DNA of 64,000 bases from Pseudoalteromonas sp. MEBiC 03607 (lineage in GTDB: Bacteria; Pseudomonadota; Gammaproteobacteria; Enterobacterales; Alteromonadaceae), in NCBI RefSeq assembly GCF_004792295.1, contig NZ_SRRY01000001.1, forward strand, positions 3,665,501 to 3,729,500. The letters run 5' to 3'. The notes under the pieces are model-generated. The model was not told the DNA's origin and did no database searches. It was given only the letters and a program-made list of their open reading frames with translations. This document shows positions 1-9,097 of this stretch, piece by piece (positions within the stretch are counted from its first letter, which is position 1; each line of letters opens with the position of its first letter). The translations under genes and the position numbers were made by a program.

Positions 1-320
1 GCGTAAACTACGGTATTACAGCGCAAAGCGATGTGATCACCAAAGTAGGCTTAAAAGCAGACGGCGAAGTATTACCGGGTTATGCACTAAGTAACTTATC
101 TGCCAAAATTACTGGCGATATGTGGTCTGCAACGCTTTACGTAGACAACTTATTCGATAAGTATGCATTCACTTCTGTACGTCGTGATAAGTCTTGGGCT
201 GGTATGTCGCAATATGCTGAGCTTAATAAAGAGCTACCTGAGCTGCAGCGTGTTTATGGCCACTACACCACCGCGCCTCGTACTATCGGTATGAAGTTTA
301 GCTACAACTTTGAGCTGTAA
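1..320 (+). CDS. TonB-dependent outer-membrane receptor, C-terminal fragment
   Basis: The frame is open from base 3, so this is the last 105 codons of a gene that begins outside the window. The visible part alternates short amphipathic beta strands with turns, and includes ATLYVDNLFDKYAFTS, a segment typical of the closing strands of TonB-dependent receptor barrels. It ends with the strand GMKFSYNFEL. Such receptors import siderophores, vitamins or oligosaccharides across the outer membrane using TonB energy. The substrate cannot be told because the plug domain is missing. A good terminator follows directly. Confidence 0.75.
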   Translation, partial: VNYGITAQSDVITKVGLKADGEVLPGYALSNLSAKITGDMWSATLYVDNLFDKYAFTSVRRDKSWAGMSQYAELNKELPELQRVYGHYTTAPRTIGMKFSYNFEL

Positions 321-336
321 TTAAACATACCCATAA

Positions 337-366
337 AAGCCTTGCCACTTTTAGGCAGGGCTTTTT
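337..366 (+). terminator. Rho-independent terminator of the TonB-dependent receptor gene
   Basis: A ten-base stem, AAGCCTTGCC pairing with GGCAGGGCTT with one G-U pair, is followed by a run of T. It lies 17 bases after the stop codon. Confidence 0.8.
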
Positions 367-389
367 AATAATTAAGTATTCTGGTGAAT

Positions 390-398
390 TGATATAAT
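390..398 (+). promoter_or_regulatory. Extended -10 promoter of the TPR-sulfotransferase gene
   Basis: TGATATAAT is a perfect extended -10 element (TGN plus TATAAT). No convincing -35 is visible, as is common for this promoter type. Transcription would start near 404-406, only one to three bases before the ATG at 407, so the mRNA may be leaderless. Confidence 0.5.
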
Positions 399-406
399 AT
401 GCGCTT

Positions 407-1945
407 ATGCTAAATGATACCCAACAAGCGCTTCGCGCTCATATCCAACAGTTGTTAAGCAACAAGCAACTAAACGATGCACATTACCTACTTGTGCAGC
501 GCCTAAAGCAAAATCCTGAAGACCACGTTTGTTACTTTTTACTCAGCGAAGTTAACACCGCAGCTGGTGATATCAACAAAGCGATTAAACTCCTTGAAAA
601 AGCGCTAAGCCTAGCCTCTTTTGCGATTTACCATTTAGCCCTTGCCAAGTTATACGTACTGTTAGGCAAAGTAAGTAATGCAGCTGTGCACTATCAAAGC
701 GCGTTGCAAACAGCTGACTTTAGCGCCGCTGACTTTGATACATTAGCTAATATTGCCACCCGTTTAGGGCATTATGACGACGCTCTTAACTTGCAAAAAG
801 CAGCCTACCAACGCAACAAGGATAACCTACAAATTAGCTATAATTTGGCGGTGTGTTTTAAAATTCACGGACTGTTCGATGAAGCTAAAAGCTTGTTACA
901 GCAACTAACTACAAAGCAACCTCGCTTTTATCAAGCCCACTATTCGCTGGCTGAACTCAATACTGTTCTAGATGCAGAGCAACATATTCAAAAACTACAA
1001 ACTTTGGCGGATAAAGAAAAAAGCATTGTTGAACAACAAGTGTATTTTCATAGTCTTGCTCTTAATTATGAGCACCTCAATGACTACAAAAATGCATTTA
1101 AGTACTTTGCACTAAGTAAGCAAGTCATAGCAAGTAAACTTAACTATCAAGCAAGCCAACACCACCACTTTTGTCAAAAGCTCATTACGCAAAGTAAGCA
1201 GCAAGTACTTGCAAGAAGTGACTCTGAGTTCTCGCCTGTTTTTGTTGTTGGTATGCCCCGCTCTGGCACAACCTTAGTTGAAAAAATCCTTAATCAAAGT
1301 ACACAGCTACGAGGTATTGGGGAATTAAATGATATTGCGCAATTGATACAACACGCCACGCAATCAGCTCGTGTGATTGATAGCGAAATGCTTGATAAAG
1401 CTTATTCATCAACCGCTGTAACTAAAGCACTCGCTAGCTATCAGCAAAGAGCACAGCTGCTGAGTGATGGCCTTATAAGTTGTGATAAACAGCCATTTAA
1501 CTTTTACTATATTGATTTTATTTTAGCGGCATTTCCTAATGCTAAAATCGTTTGTATGCAACGGGAGTGGCGTGATTGCAGCATTGCCAATTTTAGGCAG
1601 ATGTATAGCCCGCAAAGTGTGTTTCATCACTACAGCTTTACACTTGAAGATATAGCCTCATTCCATCAAGATTACTTGGCTTTAGTCAGTCATTTTGCCA
1701 ACAAGTATCCTGAAAACGTTTTTTTACAAAGCTATGAGCAATTAGTGGCCGAGCCTACCCAACAAACTCAGAAGCTCTATGCGTTTTGTGATTTAAGCTG
1801 GCAGGAAAACTGCCTAACTTTTTATAAAAACAATGCAGCATCAGCCACCGCGAGTAAAAAACAAATTCGCCAGCCACTGAATAAAAACAGTATCGGCAGC
1901 TGGCAAAATTACGCTGAGTTTATTGATGCGGGCCTGTTTCAATAG
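407..1945 (+). CDS. TPR-repeat sulfotransferase family protein
   Basis: The N-terminal half (about residues 10-270) is a series of tetratricopeptide-type helix pairs. The C-terminal half begins with VFVVGMPRSGTTLVEKIL (about residues 279-296), the 5'-phosphosulfate-binding loop of PAPS-dependent sulfotransferases. ADLSW-like and late basic segments of that fold follow. This TPR-sulfotransferase architecture is often found next to TonB-dependent receptors in marine gammaproteobacteria, as here. The acceptor is unknown; a sulfated surface glycan or peptide is plausible. No Shine-Dalgarno precedes the ATG. Its last 26 bases overlap the convergent sseA gene. Confidence 0.85.
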   Translation: MLNDTQQALRAHIQQLLSNKQLNDAHYLLVQRLKQNPEDHVCYFLLSEVNTAAGDINKAIKLLEKALSLASFAIYHLALAKLYVLLGKVSNAAVHYQSALQTADFSAADFDTLANIATRLGHYDDALNLQKAAYQRNKDNLQISYNLAVCFKIHGLFDEAKSLLQQLTTKQPRFYQAHYSLAELNTVLDAEQHIQKLQTLADKEKSIVEQQVYFHSLALNYEHLNDYKNAFKYFALSKQVIASKLNYQASQHHHFCQKLITQSKQQVLARSDSEFSPVFVVGMPRSGTTLVEKILNQSTQLRGIGELNDIAQLIQHATQSARVIDSEMLDKAYSSTAVTKALASYQQRAQLLSDGLISCDKQPFNFYYIDFILAAFPNAKIVCMQREWRDCSIANFRQMYSPQSVFHHYSFTLEDIASFHQDYLALVSHFANKYPENVFLQSYEQLVAEPTQQTQKLYAFCDLSWQENCLTFYKNNAASATASKKQIRQPLNKNSIGSWQNYAEFIDAGLFQ

Positions 1946-2759
1946 GTAGGTCGTGACGAGCGCCCCATTCACTCCAAGAGCCATCATAAACACGTAAGTT
2001 AGCGTAACCGCATTCATCGGCACACAATGCTATTGCACAAGCGGTCACACCCGAACCACAGCTAAATTGCAATTGGGTATGATGCGGCGCTATATGTTGC
2101 TCAAATAATGCCTGCAACTCGCTAAGCGGTTTAAGCTCACCATCATTCAATACGGTTGACAGCGATAAACAACGACTATTAGGAATATGACCACTGCGCA
2201 TACCTTCACGCGGCTCAGCTTGCTCTCCTGTAAATCGAGCATAAGGGCGTGCATCGAGTGTTAGTGTGCTTTGCTCATCAAGTGAGTTAAGCACTTGCTC
2301 AGCACTAATAAAGTAATCAGCACGCGGGCTTGCAACAAAATTGCCTTGCCCAGAAGCAGCTGAATAGCTTGCTTGTGTTGCAAAGCCAAGTGCCTGCCAC
2401 TTAGCTAAACCGCCACTTAAAACTTTTACGTTATCAAAACCCATGGCTTTAAACATCCACCACGCACGCGCTGAACTGAATAAGCCTTGGTCTTCATAAA
2501 TTACAACCAGTGAGTCTTGGTTAACCCCCGCAAACTGCATATGTTCTGTAAACTGCTCGCTACTGCACATCATACTTGGTACAGGGTTAGTGCTATCTGC
2601 CAGCGTATTTTTAAAATCAAAACGCTGTGCATTAGGTAGCATTGCTTTAGGCGCATATTCCCCAGACAGGCCAGGACGCACCATTCCGGCATCAAAAATA
2701 ACCAAATTATCGTGGTTTAAATGCTCGTTAAGCCACTCTGGCGAGACAATGTTTTTCAT
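1920..2759 (-). CDS. sseA: 3-mercaptopyruvate/thiosulfate sulfurtransferase (tandem rhodanese)
   Basis: This 279-residue protein has two rhodanese domains. The active-site loop of the second reads CGSGVTAC with catalytic Cys234, the CG(S/T)GV(T/S)A form typical of mercaptopyruvate sulfurtransferases. The first domain is the inactive partner. The enzyme moves sulfur from 3-mercaptopyruvate or thiosulfate to thiol acceptors in the cytoplasm. The start codon shares one base with the stop of the upstream KpsS-like gene (TAATG), so the two are probably translated from one message, although the functions seem unrelated. Confidence 0.9.
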   Translation of the reverse strand: MKNIVSPEWLNEHLNHDNLVIFDAGMVRPGLSGEYAPKAMLPNAQRFDFKNTLADSTNPVPSMMCSSEQFTEHMQFAGVNQDSLVVIYEDQGLFSSARAWWMFKAMGFDNVKVLSGGLAKWQALGFATQASYSAASGQGNFVASPRADYFISAEQVLNSLDEQSTLTLDARPYARFTGEQAEPREGMRSGHIPNSRCLSLSTVLNDGELKPLSELQALFEQHIAPHHTQLQFSCGSGVTACAIALCADECGYANLRVYDGSWSEWGARHDLPIETGPHQ

Positions 2760-3922
2760 TAACTTTCCTTTTGCGATAGCTGTACAAATGTATCTTGCTG
2801 AGTTAAGCGCTTTTCGACCGCTTCAACATGCTCAGTTGTACATTCTTTCCAAACACCGGGCAAGCAATACACATGCTTTAAGTAGGTAAAAAATTTATCT
2901 CTTACAATACTATTTGCTTGCCAGCCATTTTGTAGTTTTTCTAAGGACTTAATCAAAGTAGCTTGATCACTGGCGTGTAGTACAAGCTCATCAATGTTGT
3001 AACAAGCAAGTCCCAAGGTAATCACTTGTTTATCTAGTAATAAGGACTCTAAGCCGACTGTCGAGTTAATTGTAATTACTGCCTCAGCGCCATTGATGAG
3101 TTCTCGAGTACAGTTGCCATTTGCAAAAATTGCAACGTCGTCTTTGTCGTACAAGTGCGCATAATGCTTATGCCAAGATGGGTGTTCTTTAAATACAACT
3201 TTAAGGTTTGGATCTGCTAATTCTCTCACCGAGGCCACAACTGCATCATATAACGCTTCCATTGATTTTAACCAAGGTGAATAACATGCTATCTGTGTAT
3301 CATGAGGCACTTGAAAAGGCACAAAAAGATACCTTTCGGGCAGCTCAATAGCATCAAATTGACAACGCTTTTTATGATTTATACGAGGGATTAACTCAGG
3401 AGCTGAAAATGGTAGCTGTTTCGCTTTGTCGAAATTCAAATAAAACTGACTGTTTCTTGGCAAAGATGCAGCATAGTTAATACCACTCGGATCTAAACTA
3501 GTCGTGCCCGGTAGCAGCCCATTTTCATAAAAATAAGTAGTCAGTCCTAGCTGTTTAGCAGCCATACATACTGTGATATTTGGCAGCTTATTACCATTCC
3601 AAATTACCAGAGCTTCGGGTGACTCTGATTTAAGTAAATCATAGTACTTAGCAAAGCGGCAGCGCTCTACACATAACATAAACATCGTATAAACTTTTAT
3701 GATTATTGCATTACGCCACAAGCTATTTCGCGCCTGCTTGCGTAAAAGTTGATTTGCAATAACTTTATTAAAGTCAACTTGCGACGCTTTTTTTAGGTAT
3801 TTTAAAGCGCCTAATCGCGGTACGCCCATAATATGCAGTGTGCAATTGAAGGATAGTTGTTTAATTAATTTTTTATAATAGCGTGCATGTACATTGCTGC
3901 GAGAGATAAAAATAAAAGCCAT
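2759..3922 (-). CDS. Capsule polysaccharide synthesis/export protein, KpsS/KpsC-like
   Basis: The 387-residue protein carries the C-terminal signature of the KpsC/KpsS capsule family: a KEHPSWH segment (about residues 246-252) followed by INSTVGLESLLLDKQVITLG (about 292-311). Family members are glycosyltransferases that build the Kdo linker between lipid and capsular polysaccharide in the cytoplasm. It sits 77 bases after the TagD-like gene on the same strand, so it likely belongs to the same surface-glycan group. No KpsM/KpsT/KpsE export genes lie in the window. It could instead be another GT-B enzyme of this superfamily. Confidence 0.7.
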   Translation of the reverse strand: MAFIFISRSNVHARYYKKLIKQLSFNCTLHIMGVPRLGALKYLKKASQVDFNKVIANQLLRKQARNSLWRNAIIIKVYTMFMLCVERCRFAKYYDLLKSESPEALVIWNGNKLPNITVCMAAKQLGLTTYFYENGLLPGTTSLDPSGINYAASLPRNSQFYLNFDKAKQLPFSAPELIPRINHKKRCQFDAIELPERYLFVPFQVPHDTQIACYSPWLKSMEALYDAVVASVRELADPNLKVVFKEHPSWHKHYAHLYDKDDVAIFANGNCTRELINGAEAVITINSTVGLESLLLDKQVITLGLACYNIDELVLHASDQATLIKSLEKLQNGWQANSIVRDKFFTYLKHVYCLPGVWKECTTEHVEAVEKRLTQQDTFVQLSQKES

Positions 3923-3999
3923 ATGAGAAAATCTTAAAACCTAAATTAGAAAGAAGATAAATGTGCATATAGCTATTATGTTAATTTTAGATGACAGTA

Positions 4000-4392
4000 T
4001 TATGGCTGCCTTACGACCTCAATTATTTCTGTAGTCGATATAGAAGGGGTTCGCGTTAAATAAGTCACATCGCAAAGATGTTTAAATTGATCGAAGCGTC
4101 CTGCCCAATCATCGCCCATAACAAGTAGGTGAGCTTGATGATTTTTAATATATTCGCCTTTTAGTTCAAGAGAGTGTTCGACAAACACTTCATCAACACA
4201 CTTTAGAGAACTAATAATTTTCAGTCTGTCTGATTCACTATATACAGGCTTACGACCCTTTTTAGTTTGATTTAGTTCATCAGAAGATACTCCAACGATT
4301 AAATAATCGCCCAAAGCTTTTGCCCGTTCCAAAATATTAATATGACCCACATGGAAAATATCAAATGTTCCAAACGTTATTACACGTTTCAT
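4000..4392 (-). CDS. tagD: Glycerol-3-phosphate cytidylyltransferase-like protein (TagD family)
   Basis: The 130-residue length matches TagD. The nucleotidyltransferase HxGH motif is HVGH at residues 14-17 within a FGTFDIFHVGH start, and the C-terminal ISTTEII motif is present near residue 120. TagD makes CDP-glycerol from CTP and sn-glycerol 3-phosphate. The ATG overlaps the stop of the upstream CDP-glycerol glycerophosphotransferase-like gene by four bases (ATGA), which ties donor synthesis to donor use. A related cytidylyltransferase with a different polyol phosphate is possible. Confidence 0.85.
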   Translation of the reverse strand: MKRVITFGTFDIFHVGHINILERAKALGDYLIVGVSSDELNQTKKGRKPVYSESDRLKIISSLKCVDEVFVEHSLELKGEYIKNHQAHLLVMGDDWAGRFDQFKHLCDVTYLTRTPSISTTEIIEVVRQP

Positions 4393-5456
4393 TTATGCTC
4401 CTCTAAATAAGATACTATTCTTTTAGCTGAGCGACCGTCCGTTTTACCCGCTAGTTTATTAATAATGTGTTTTCTTGACTCTTTAAACTCTGCTGTCTCA
4501 CAAAAATCGGAGTTAAGTATAGTTTGCAACTCGTTATAGTCTCCTGCCCGTGAGCAAAGCTTGTTGAAGTATTTAATATCTTCATCTAATCGAGATTTAA
4601 GTCGGAATGAAAAAATACCACGATATGACCAGCGTAACTTATAAAAATCACACCATACGACAGGCTTTTCAAGTGCTGCAAATTCAAATATGGCTGATGA
4701 AGCATCAGATACCATAATATCAGCGATTGCTAAAAAAGGCGTTAGATCAAAGTCATGCTCATTCGCTACATAAACATTTTTAAACTCTGACCATCGCTGA
4801 AGTTTTGTTCGCTGCTTTTTGTACTTTTGTTTAAACAAGCTAAAGAAGTGCGGCTTAATGATGATATTAAACTTCTCACAGTGTGCAGGAAAACTGTCAC
4901 TCATACACTCTATCGAGCTTGGATAAAAAGTAGGGGCATATAAAAGTGTTTTTTTACTAGGGTCTAACCCTAAGCGACTGAGGTCAATATGACTCATTGT
5001 TTGGTTGAAAATAGGATCTAATTTGGCGTAGCCACTATCAACAAAGTTACCGTCTGGGTATAACGCTTGGAGGCGCTGCAACCTGTGCTCTCCCTCAACA
5101 AAACGTACCGTTGTTTTATTATGCGATACATCATAATAACACTGCTTGGGGCCAATACCATGTTGCATCAACGCCGTTTTCTTATTGAGCTGCTCAGCCC
5201 CGGCAAAGGTATTACCAAAAATAACCCAATCTGCGTCTGAGTTTTGATAGAAAGAGAAGGTTTCCTCTTTATTTGTTAACCAAAACGCATTAATACCCTG
5301 TTCTTCTATAAACCTTTTACATGCAGCCAAACTGCGTGCATCTTGATTTTCATAGAAAACCATCGACACTTGGTGACCATTTGATAACAACTCCTTTAAT
5401 ACAGGGGTGTACTGCGGAATGTAATAAAGATGTTGAACATCAAAGTATAGTTGCAT
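4389..5456 (-). CDS. CDP-glycerol glycerophosphotransferase family protein (TagB/TagF-like)
   Basis: This 355-residue protein shows TagB/TagF landmarks: a short QHGIGPKQ segment, LLYAPTFYPSS, a KPHFF segment, and DIMVSDASSAIFEFAALEKP near residues 245-265. These enzymes transfer glycerol phosphate from CDP-glycerol to an acceptor glycan or lipid. The protein lacks a separate N-terminal glycosyltransferase domain. It precedes and overlaps tagD, so the pair probably adds glycerol phosphate to a surface polysaccharide. A second enzyme of the same family is encoded at 11228-12301. Confidence 0.8.
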   Translation of the reverse strand: MQLYFDVQHLYYIPQYTPVLKELLSNGHQVSMVFYENQDARSLAACKRFIEEQGINAFWLTNKEETFSFYQNSDADWVIFGNTFAGAEQLNKKTALMQHGIGPKQCYYDVSHNKTTVRFVEGEHRLQRLQALYPDGNFVDSGYAKLDPIFNQTMSHIDLSRLGLDPSKKTLLYAPTFYPSSIECMSDSFPAHCEKFNIIIKPHFFSLFKQKYKKQRTKLQRWSEFKNVYVANEHDFDLTPFLAIADIMVSDASSAIFEFAALEKPVVWCDFYKLRWSYRGIFSFRLKSRLDEDIKYFNKLCSRAGDYNELQTILNSDFCETAEFKESRKHIINKLAGKTDGRSAKRIVSYLEEHK

Positions 5457-5542
5457 TTTTTACAGCTTTATAGTTGATAATGCCGGCCATTGTACATAAA
5501 TTACATTTTTGTTTCAGCCATCAATAAAAAGTTTGTTAAAAG

Positions 5543-5962
5543 CTAAATATTAATGACTTCAGGGCGAAGGGGTGCTAAACGGCTTAAAATCTTGTTTTGC
5601 ACTGTTTGCGGGATCTGTTGCTCATCCATCGCGTTTATTAATAGTTCAACAACTCGATTAAAATCTTTTTCAGTGATATGCATGCCAGTATGGATATCGA
5701 CCATGCTATCACCTTGATACTCACATGGGCCATTGGTAACACTGCACAAGTGGATAATGAATCCTTGACGAAAGTGTGCAACATTCGTTTGCTTAAAATA
5801 AGGCAAAATATCAGCATCACGGCCTATTTGATTGATAAAACTATCGACCAGACTTTCAATACCTTGTTGGCCGCCTATCTGCTGATAAACGGTGTTATTA
5901 CTTTTGCCTGCACAACCAAGAAAAGTAATACAACACACTAGAATAAAAAGACGTTTCATCAT
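5543..5962 (-). CDS. Lipid-anchored group 1 truncated haemoglobin
   Basis: I start the gene at the ATG that overlaps the previous stop codon (TAATG), giving 139 residues beginning MMKRLF. The N-terminus is a lipoprotein signal with lipobox FLGC and acylated Cys17. The mature part is a truncated globin: YQQIGGQQGIESLVDSF opens helix A/B, NGPCEYQG is the glycine/proline region before helix F, and the His in DIHTGM (about residue 91) is the probable haem-binding proximal histidine. Such globins bind O2 or NO. The lipobox implies a periplasmic or outer-membrane location, which is unusual. It is the last gene of the operon starting at 9737. Confidence 0.85.
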   Translation of the reverse strand: MMKRLFILVCCITFLGCAGKSNNTVYQQIGGQQGIESLVDSFINQIGRDADILPYFKQTNVAHFRQGFIIHLCSVTNGPCEYQGDSMVDIHTGMHITEKDFNRVVELLINAMDEQQIPQTVQNKILSRLAPLRPEVINI

Positions 5963-6795
5963 TACCAATACCCTGTTACAGAAAGATACCAACCAGTTTG
6001 GTCGTCAGCACCAGCTATACGCCCTAAATCGAGCCACGCAGCTGTTACACTTACATGTTTATTAGGAAACCAGGCAATAAACACATCCTGCCAATCTTGC
6101 TCCCCTAAGCCAAGGTTGTTGGATTTTTCACGATACTCAACCCCTACAGCTAATTGGTGCGTTAAAAACACCGCTGTCGATGCTTCAAATAATACCTCTT
6201 TATCGCTATCAGCACCGCCAAAGCCTAACAAACCTAGTTGATTCGCATCGCTGTAGCGAAAGGTGGTATTCCAAAACCAGTTGTAACCTGCAAGAGCGCC
6301 CAAGTGCAACTTGCTGGCAGCTAAGTAGATATCAGTACCGCTGGTGTCTTTTGCACCTAATAGGTTTGCAATACTCCCATCATCCAATGATTTATGTTGT
6401 ACACCCAAGCTCAACTGTGGCCATTTACTGTAAACAATATCGCCATAGACACGTACTTTTGCGCTAGTAATTGATTGCTCAATATCGGTATTTAATGCTG
6501 GAACTTCAAAGCGCTGCTCCGCGTAGCTAAGCTCCACACGATCATAAAAGTTAACTTGTGCACCACATACATCTAAGCTGTAATCACTCACATCTGCACG
6601 GCTACAAAAACCATTGATGGCTATTTCGTTATCGCTTGCATAGCCCGCAAGTTGCGCCCAAGGTACGATACCGCCGCCAGCGCTGCCTTCAACTTGCGAT
6701 ACGCCTGGTGTTGCTAATAATTTTCCTGAAGCTGCGTGTCCCGTACTTGCAAAGGCTAAAAGAACTAAGCTAAAAAACCCATTAAGATGCTTCAT
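5962..6795 (-). CDS. DUF3034 family outer-membrane protein
   Basis: A 22-residue signal peptide ending GHA is followed by GKLLATPGVSQVEGSAGGG and a WAQLAGYAS segment, which I recognise as the start of the DUF3034 family. The rest is rich in alternating polar and aromatic residues and ends in a Trp (VTGYW), as expected for a beta barrel. The function of the family is unknown to me. It overlaps the GGDEF-EAL gene by 14 bases and the haemoglobin gene by one, so all are translated from one message. It may be a pore or scaffold for the other exported operon products. Confidence 0.75.
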   Translation of the reverse strand: MKHLNGFFSLVLLAFASTGHAASGKLLATPGVSQVEGSAGGGIVPWAQLAGYASDNEIAINGFCSRADVSDYSLDVCGAQVNFYDRVELSYAEQRFEVPALNTDIEQSITSAKVRVYGDIVYSKWPQLSLGVQHKSLDDGSIANLLGAKDTSGTDIYLAASKLHLGALAGYNWFWNTTFRYSDANQLGLLGFGGADSDKEVLFEASTAVFLTHQLAVGVEYREKSNNLGLGEQDWQDVFIAWFPNKHVSVTAAWLDLGRIAGADDQTGWYLSVTGYW

Positions 6796-9097
6796 TGTAT
6801 ACCTCTAACCACTGCAAAAATTGCTCTGATTTTAGTGGTCTACTCAAATAGTAACCTTGTGCATAATCACACTTCATGTCTATCAATAAGTCTAGCGATG
6901 GTTTATTTTCAACACCTTCAGCTACAACAGAAAAACCTAACTGGTGGCCTAAGTTCACCGTTGACTCAACAATAAATTGATCTTGCTTCGATTGATCGAG
7001 TTGTAAAATAAAACACTTATCCAGCTTTAACTCATCAATAGGTAGTAGCTTCAAGCGCCCCAATGAGGTTTGCCCAACGCCATAGTCATCAAGTGATATT
7101 TTTACACCTAATGTTTTTAAGTTTTCTAGCGCTTTAATGCCTTGCTCTTCATTTTCGATCATGTCGCGCTCTGTTAGCTCTATCGTGATCAAATGGCCAC
7201 TTAAATTATGTTGTTCTAGCTGTTTTGCTAGGTGCGAATAAAAGTGAGGATAGGCAATATCTTGTGCAGAAACATTAATAGCAGCTTGCATCGTAATCCC
7301 TTGCTGTTGCCACTGTGCAACTTGCGAAACCACGGTCTTCACAACCCATGATGTCAGCTCAACAATAACACCCGACTGTTCTGCTAAGTCGATAAACAAC
7401 TCTGGAGACACCCATTGACCGTCTTTTCGCTGCCAACGGATCAGCGATTCAACTTTATCAATACGCTGTGTTTTAATATTTAGCTTAGGTTGATAAGTCA
7501 TAAACAACTGACCGTCATCATCCAATAATGCCTGCTTTAATTCATCAATAATCGCTAAACGCTCAAGGTGTTCTTCATCTTCGCCTTCTTGGTAATAATG
7601 AATGGCTTTGTGCTCACAAGAAGCGGTGTCAACCGCAATCAATGCTCGTCTCATTAGATCTTCAGGACTGACACTTTGTGAAAAGCAATGCACAACTCCT
7701 ACACTAAAGCGTAACGTGATGTTTAAGCTTTGAATTAAATAACCCGCTTGTAATTGTGCAAGCATCTTCATGACAGCATCTTTAAACTGCCCGGTATCTC
7801 TTGCTGGTAGAATGGTTAAAAACTCATCCCCCCCAATACGTGCGTTCATTCCTTTTGAGTGCGCTGCAAATTCGGCAATACGTTGTGCAACCGCTTTTAA
7901 ACAATCATCGCCAATACGTGGTCCTAACTTATCATTGATATGACGTAAGCCACGTATATCGATTGCAACCAGCGTGTATTCTGCACCTTCTTCAAATAAT
8001 GACTCCATTGCTTCTAACATCGCAGAGCGGGTTAAAAAGCCCGTTAAAGAGTCATGACTTGCTTGAAAACTTATTTGCCGCTCACGCTCTTTTATGTCAT
8101 TACCCATGTTATTAAATGCATCAACTAAGGTAATGATTTCTGTACTTTGCTTATTACCTACAAACTCAGCTTTATAGTTTCCAAGCGCAAATTGTTGTGC
8201 CAGTGAGGTGAGCTTTGATAAGGGAGTGGTAAGGTTTTTTGCTAATATGCCACTAGTAAGCACACCTATTACAACCGTTATGGCAGCAAGAATAATAATA
8301 GTAAAAAACAGCTGCTCAAATTCTCGGTAACTATGAGTAAGATCTGCACTTAACAATACAGAAACTAAATGTCCTGGTAGAGAAGGTAACTGCACAAGTC
8401 GATTACGATAAACGGGCTTTTCACCAAAAATACGTTGTGTTGTTTGCGTATTAAAATGCGCTAATACTGAGTTATTTTTTGGCTGCTCTGCCAGTGATGT
8501 TTCAACCACACCATCATCTTCGCCAATAAAACTAACATCCATCGTGGTGAGATTTTTTAGCTCTTCAGCCACAAGGTCCGTGATTTCAAATCCCACTAAA
8601 CTATATGCCACAGTACGAGGAGCTCGAACTGGCAATAAAATGACCTGATAAAGCGTTTTATCTAACACAATGAAGTTCGATTGATCAGCATTGACCATAA
8701 GCTGATTCATTAATGGGGTAAATTCACTAGGCGTATGATTAAAATCAGTATTTGCGGAAATTAATTGCCCAGATAAATCAATTAGCATCATCACATCAGC
8801 ATTTATGCGACGACTGTGATTATTCAACACACTACTAATTGTGTCTGCGTCTTGAGTAGCAACCGCTTGCTTAAACCCAAAATCAGCGGTCAACACTTTT
8901 GCAGCTGTAAGTAATAAACTTTCTTTAGCACTTAGATACTGTTTAAAAACATTTTCAGCAACATTAATGTCTTCAAGTAACTTTTGATCATTAAAGCGAT
9001 TCGCTGACCACCAGGAACTTACCAAGCTAACTAAGCTAGTCAAAAGGACTAGGCTCACACACAATGCAATGATGCGCCCTCTTAAACTATTAATCAT
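6782..9097 (-). CDS. Membrane-bound GGDEF-EAL protein (c-di-GMP turnover) with periplasmic sensor
   Basis: I choose the ATG at 9097 because AAGGGC lies at good distance before it; the product is 771 residues. Order: transmembrane helix (about 8-28), periplasmic Cache-like sensor (about 30-265), second helix (about 270-293), HAMP, GGDEF domain with intact GGDEF near residue 421 but no RxxD inhibitory site, then EAL domain. The EAL domain keeps the ExLxR motif as ESLIR, INVS, ELTE, LDDYG, LKLDK and AEGVE, so it may be a working phosphodiesterase. It overlaps the cupredoxin gene by 8 bases. The periplasmic domain may sense what the exported cupredoxin or haemoglobin reports. Confidence 0.9.
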   Translation of the reverse strand: MINSLRGRIIALCVSLVLLTSLVSLVSSWWSANRFNDQKLLEDINVAENVFKQYLSAKESLLLTAAKVLTADFGFKQAVATQDADTISSVLNNHSRRINADVMMLIDLSGQLISANTDFNHTPSEFTPLMNQLMVNADQSNFIVLDKTLYQVILLPVRAPRTVAYSLVGFEITDLVAEELKNLTTMDVSFIGEDDGVVETSLAEQPKNNSVLAHFNTQTTQRIFGEKPVYRNRLVQLPSLPGHLVSVLLSADLTHSYREFEQLFFTIIILAAITVVIGVLTSGILAKNLTTPLSKLTSLAQQFALGNYKAEFVGNKQSTEIITLVDAFNNMGNDIKERERQISFQASHDSLTGFLTRSAMLEAMESLFEEGAEYTLVAIDIRGLRHINDKLGPRIGDDCLKAVAQRIAEFAAHSKGMNARIGGDEFLTILPARDTGQFKDAVMKMLAQLQAGYLIQSLNITLRFSVGVVHCFSQSVSPEDLMRRALIAVDTASCEHKAIHYYQEGEDEEHLERLAIIDELKQALLDDDGQLFMTYQPKLNIKTQRIDKVESLIRWQRKDGQWVSPELFIDLAEQSGVIVELTSWVVKTVVSQVAQWQQQGITMQAAINVSAQDIAYPHFYSHLAKQLEQHNLSGHLITIELTERDMIENEEQGIKALENLKTLGVKISLDDYGVGQTSLGRLKLLPIDELKLDKCFILQLDQSKQDQFIVESTVNLGHQLGFSVVAEGVENKPSLDLLIDMKCDYAQGYYLSRPLKSEQFLQWLEVYNEAS

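Noticed and set aside
5543-5992. Longer haemoglobin start at 5992
   Set aside because: It would put ten residues before the lipoprotein signal; the ATG at 5962 overlaps the preceding stop and gives a normal lipobox.
6782-9097. EAL motif read as degenerate because it is ESL
   Set aside because: The catalytic pattern is ExLxR, which ESLIR satisfies, and the other EAL metal and base residues are present.
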